Assembly: GCA_031286185.1 (NCBI GenBank)
Contig: JAITUS010000152.1
Span: 1 to 8,942 of the forward strand
Direction of reading: 5' to 3'
Origin: Rickettsiales bacterium
GTDB taxonomy: Bacteria > Pseudomonadota > Alphaproteobacteria > Rickettsiales > Anaplasmataceae
DNA: 8,942 nucleotides
This document shows, piece by piece, positions 7,533 to 8,942 of this stretch. The notes under the pieces were generated by a model. That model was not told where the DNA came from. It saw only the letters and a list, made by a program, of their open reading frames with translations, and ran no database searches. Position 1 is the stretch's first letter. Each line of letters begins with the position of its first letter. Both the position numbers and the translations under genes were made by a program.

Positions 7533-7631
7533 TTAATACTCAATATTTTTGCACACGCCACTAATAACTGCTAATACCAATGGTAATAGGACAAATAAAG
7601 ATACCGTTTTGCCAGTCAACAATAGTGTCAT
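7533..7631 (-). CDS. Possible small membrane peptide (32 residues)
   Basis: ATG at 7631, TAA at 7533-7535; the peptide starts MTLLLTGKTVSL and ends VCKNIEY. Residues about 10-27 form one hydrophobic stretch rich in Leu, Val and Ile (LFVLLPLVLAVISGV), long enough for a transmembrane helix. GGAGGAGGGG (7648-7639) lies seven bases before the ATG, the strongest ribosome binding site in the window. It ends 22 bp before the longer possible serS start, on the same strand. Against it: the ATG lies inside a repeat unit (GCTGGAATGACA) that I believe is common in Wolbachia intergenic DNA, and I know no homologue. The Cys27 context is not a good lipobox. It is a candidate, not a secure gene. Confidence 0.3.
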   Translation of the reverse strand: MTLLLTGKTVSLFVLLPLVLAVISGVCKNIEY

Positions 7632-7675
7632 TCCAGCACCCCTCCTCCTGTCATCCCAGTGCTCCGACACTCCGG
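7626..7675. repeat. Two degenerate copies of a short dispersed repeat
   Basis: TGTCATTCCAGCAC (7626-7639) and TGTCATCCCAGTGC (7649-7662) agree at 11 of 14 positions, 23 bp apart. The second continues into CCAGTGCTCCGACACT (7656-7671), a 16-base match to the guaA terminator hairpin, but its closing GG is displaced (CACTCCGG), so the hairpin here is imperfect. I recall such TGTCATCCCAGTGC palindromes as frequent in Wolbachia intergenic DNA. Confidence 0.6.
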
Positions 7676-7746
7676 AACCTTAGTAAAATTTTGTCGCTAT
7701 AGGTTGGCTGTAAACGAGGAAGGGAATCCCTCTCTCATTATTTATC

Positions 7747-8265
7747 TCATCTAGAGTTTTCTTGACTACTACTACTTCTACATGACTTATCCACCCATGA
7801 TATTGTTTCACTTTGGCCATTATTACTAACCGCCTTTATTTCTTTTGCGGCCTTCCCTTCGCTCCATCTGCCATGTTTTATGAAACCTCCTTTCTCTATC
7901 ACTTCTTTTACCGTCTTTCCTCCAAAGAGGCAGTTTTTCCCTACAGTTTCACCTCTTTTTTGTAGTTCAGCCCACATTTCTGTATCTACTACTCTAACCT
8001 GTACTTGAAGGTCATTTTCTGCATTATGATGTACTACAATTCTTAGCCTACCAATACTTGTAGGAAATGTTATCTCAAAGGCACTATTGTCTGCCATATC
8101 GATATAGTCTCTTTCACCTCCTTCCCCGCTTCTGATTTCAACTTCACTATTGCCAATCTTTATAATGTCACCTCCTAATTTTACCTCTCCTGTATTTAGA
8201 CCTAAATCTCTTGCACCTTCTATTACTTTTGCAACAGTTATCTCGCTATTCTCAGAAAATTTCAT
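7747..8265 (-). CDS. Unknown beta-rich protein, second gene of an ATGA-coupled pair
   Basis: A 172-residue intact frame without a family I recognise. Residues 1-110 alternate short beta-like stretches (EVKLGGDIIKIG, SEVEIRS, AFEITFPTS, GRLRIVVHH, DLQVQVRVVD) separated by turns, suggesting a compact beta-sheet domain. Residues 116-141 are more helical and basic (GKTVKEVIEKGGFIKHG). The last 20 residues are Ser-rich and probably disordered. No signal peptide or membrane helix is seen. Its ATG overlaps the stop of the gene before it (ATGA), and no Shine-Dalgarno sequence is close to the start, so translation probably depends on termination of the upstream gene. The two products may act together; nothing in the sequence tells me the function. 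Confidence 0.75.
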   Translation of the reverse strand: MKFSENSEITVAKVIEGARDLGLNTGEVKLGGDIIKIGNSEVEIRSGEGGERDYIDMADNSAFEITFPTSIGRLRIVVHHNAENDLQVQVRVVDTEMWAELQKRGETVGKNCLFGGKTVKEVIEKGGFIKHGRWSEGKAAKEIKAVSNNGQSETISWVDKSCRSSSSQENSR

Positions 8266-8810
8266 AAAAAATGTTTTTTCTCTATTCCTACTTCTTCTAC
8301 GCTCCCCTCATTTTCAAGGGCATTTTCACCGACTTCTCTCAGCTCCTGAAGCCGCTTTTCTATTTTTGGCTGCACTTCTGGTCTCAATTTGTTATAAACT
8401 TCACTTACTCGCTTATCCTGCAATAGATCGTAACTAAACATTGCACCCTTCAGCAGCAACTCTTCTATTATAATTTCCTGCGTATCTTTTGGGCATTGCA
8501 TCAAAAGCATTTTCGATACCACAGTATCGACAAAACTCCTCTGTCCCCTACGACATACATTTATCCTTACTCCAGCATCTAATGCCGCATATACCACCTT
8601 GTCCAGTTCACTTGCGGTTTCCACTTTCTTTATTACTTTCAAAAACCGTTCCAATTTTATACTTTCACTTACACTTAGTTTCACCTTGCTCAAAGGTGGG
8701 ATAAATGGATTTGAACTTTCTTGATTATTTGAAGATTTTGCGCTATAAAGGTCATGTCCCTCTTCTTCCAAGTTGACTAGCTTATCACGGCCACCTTGAG
8801 GAGAAGGCAT
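8262..8810 (-). CDS. Unknown helical protein with degenerate ankyrin-like segment, probably 5'-truncated by IS
   Basis: A 182-residue frame. Residues 1-48 are polar and probably disordered. Residues 52-135 are helical, with spacing and phrases that resemble worn ankyrin repeats: VVYAALDAGVRIN (72-84), then 'DTVVSKMLL' and IIIEELLLKGAMF (113-125). Ankyrin proteins are abundant in Wolbachia, but the match is weak. Residues 145-177 are charged and may form a coiled coil. The ATG at 8810 is only about 20 bp from the IS end and has just GGAA before it. The frame stays open upstream into the IS (reading GSKKSGKA before Met1) until a stop at 8840-8838, so the annotated Met may be internal to a longer original protein. 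Its TGA overlaps the next ATG. Confidence 0.65.
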   Translation of the reverse strand: MPSPQGGRDKLVNLEEEGHDLYSAKSSNNQESSNPFIPPLSKVKLSVSESIKLERFLKVIKKVETASELDKVVYAALDAGVRINVCRRGQRSFVDTVVSKMLLMQCPKDTQEIIIEELLLKGAMFSYDLLQDKRVSEVYNKLRPEVQPKIEKRLQELREVGENALENEGSVEEVGIEKKHFL

Positions 8811-8830
8811 TGCTTTTCCAGACTTCTTAG

Positions 8831-8942
8831 AACCTGTTTAAAATCTCGAAGAGATGAGGTAAAATAAGCATAGATTAATAATGAGGTGTCTATGCGGAAA
8901 AGTTATCCAAGCAGTATAAGTCGAGAGCAATTTGAAAAAATC
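8831..8942 (+). mobile_element. ISWpi1-like IS (IS5 family), 5' end only, transposase pointing right
   Basis: Mirror image of the left edge, identical over 117 bp (8824-8940). From the outside in: terminal AACCTGTTTAAAATC, a small hairpin ATCTCGAAGAGAT, an AT-rich leader, GAGG, and the transposase start. It abuts TTAG (8827-8830), a YTAR-type target sequence. The rest of the element lies beyond the window, so its completeness and its far-end target duplication cannot be judged. Confidence 0.85.
8892..8942 (+). CDS. IS5-family (ISWpi1-like) transposase, N-terminal fragment cut by window edge
   Basis: ATG at 8892 with GAGGTGTCT just before it. Seventeen codons are visible, MRKSYPSSISREQFEKI, in frame to the last base. 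I recognise the start of the ISWpi1 transposase. The DDE catalytic region is outside the window. The sequence is the same as the left-edge copy at every shared base. Confidence 0.78.
   Translation, partial: MRKSYPSSISREQFEKI

Larger units (their letters stand above)
7511..7746. other. Intergenic gap upstream of serS with repeat units and a possible small ORF
   Basis: This 236-bp gap separates serS from the coupled gene pair. It holds a possible 32-codon ORF (7533-7631), two related repeat units (7626-7675) and TTGACT on the minus strand at 7617-7612, which could serve as a -35 box; the hexamer 16 nt further on, TATTTG, is a poor -10. I found no tRNA and no confident terminator for the gene ending at 7747. 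Confidence 0.4.

Noticed and set aside
7565..7595. Inverted repeat TACCA-A-TGGTA upstream of serS
   Set aside because: The one-base loop cannot fold as a hairpin and the arms are only 5 bp; chance is the simplest explanation.

Overview
The window is AT-rich, densely packed and almost all coded on the minus strand. It looks like part of a Wolbachia genome. The strongest evidence is the transposase start at both edges (MRKSYPSSISREQFEKI), which I recognise as ISWpi1, an IS5-family insertion sequence typical of Wolbachia. Intact guaA, purD and serS, short dispersed palindromic repeats and several small lineage-specific proteins fit the same assignment. I cannot name the strain or supergroup.

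Layout from left to right: (1) bases 1 to about 110 are the 5' end of an ISWpi1 copy pointing out of the window to the left. (2) Bases 126-1337 (+) are a decayed KAP-family P-loop NTPase with at least four frameshifts; its N-terminus was probably removed or replaced by the IS. (3) Bases 1383-2384 (-) encode an intact Ser/Asn-rich, probably disordered protein of unknown function with its own promoter, ribosome binding site and terminator; it contains a DSGISS motif resembling a eukaryotic phosphodegron. (4) Bases 2605-4167 (-) are guaA, with a TTG start and a hairpin terminator. (5) Bases 4250-4810 (-) encode an unknown protein with a C-terminal segment reminiscent of RAMA/DUF4357 domains. (6) Bases 4906-6177 (-) are purD and (7) bases 6212-7489 (-) are serS; these two are 34 bp apart and probably co-transcribed. 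(8) Bases 7511-7746 hold repeat units and a possible 32-residue membrane peptide gene with a very strong ribosome binding site. (9) Bases 7747-8265 and 8262-8810 (-) are two unknown genes joined by an ATGA overlap; the upstream one begins about 20 bp from the IS and has probably lost its native 5' end. (10) Bases 8831-8942 are the 5' end of a second ISWpi1 copy pointing out to the right.

The housekeeping genes cover purine synthesis (PurD makes glycinamide ribonucleotide early in the pathway; GuaA makes GMP at the end) and serine tRNA charging. Lineage-specific genes sit between them without disrupting them. The two IS ends are identical over 117 bp in opposite orientation. The window may therefore be a true chromosomal segment framed by inverted IS copies, or an assembly contig that stops in a repeat at both ends. 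No rRNA, tRNA, CRISPR array or complete mobile element was seen. The least explained parts are the coupled gene pair at 7747-8810, the Ser-rich protein, the RAMA-like protein and the small peptide upstream of serS.
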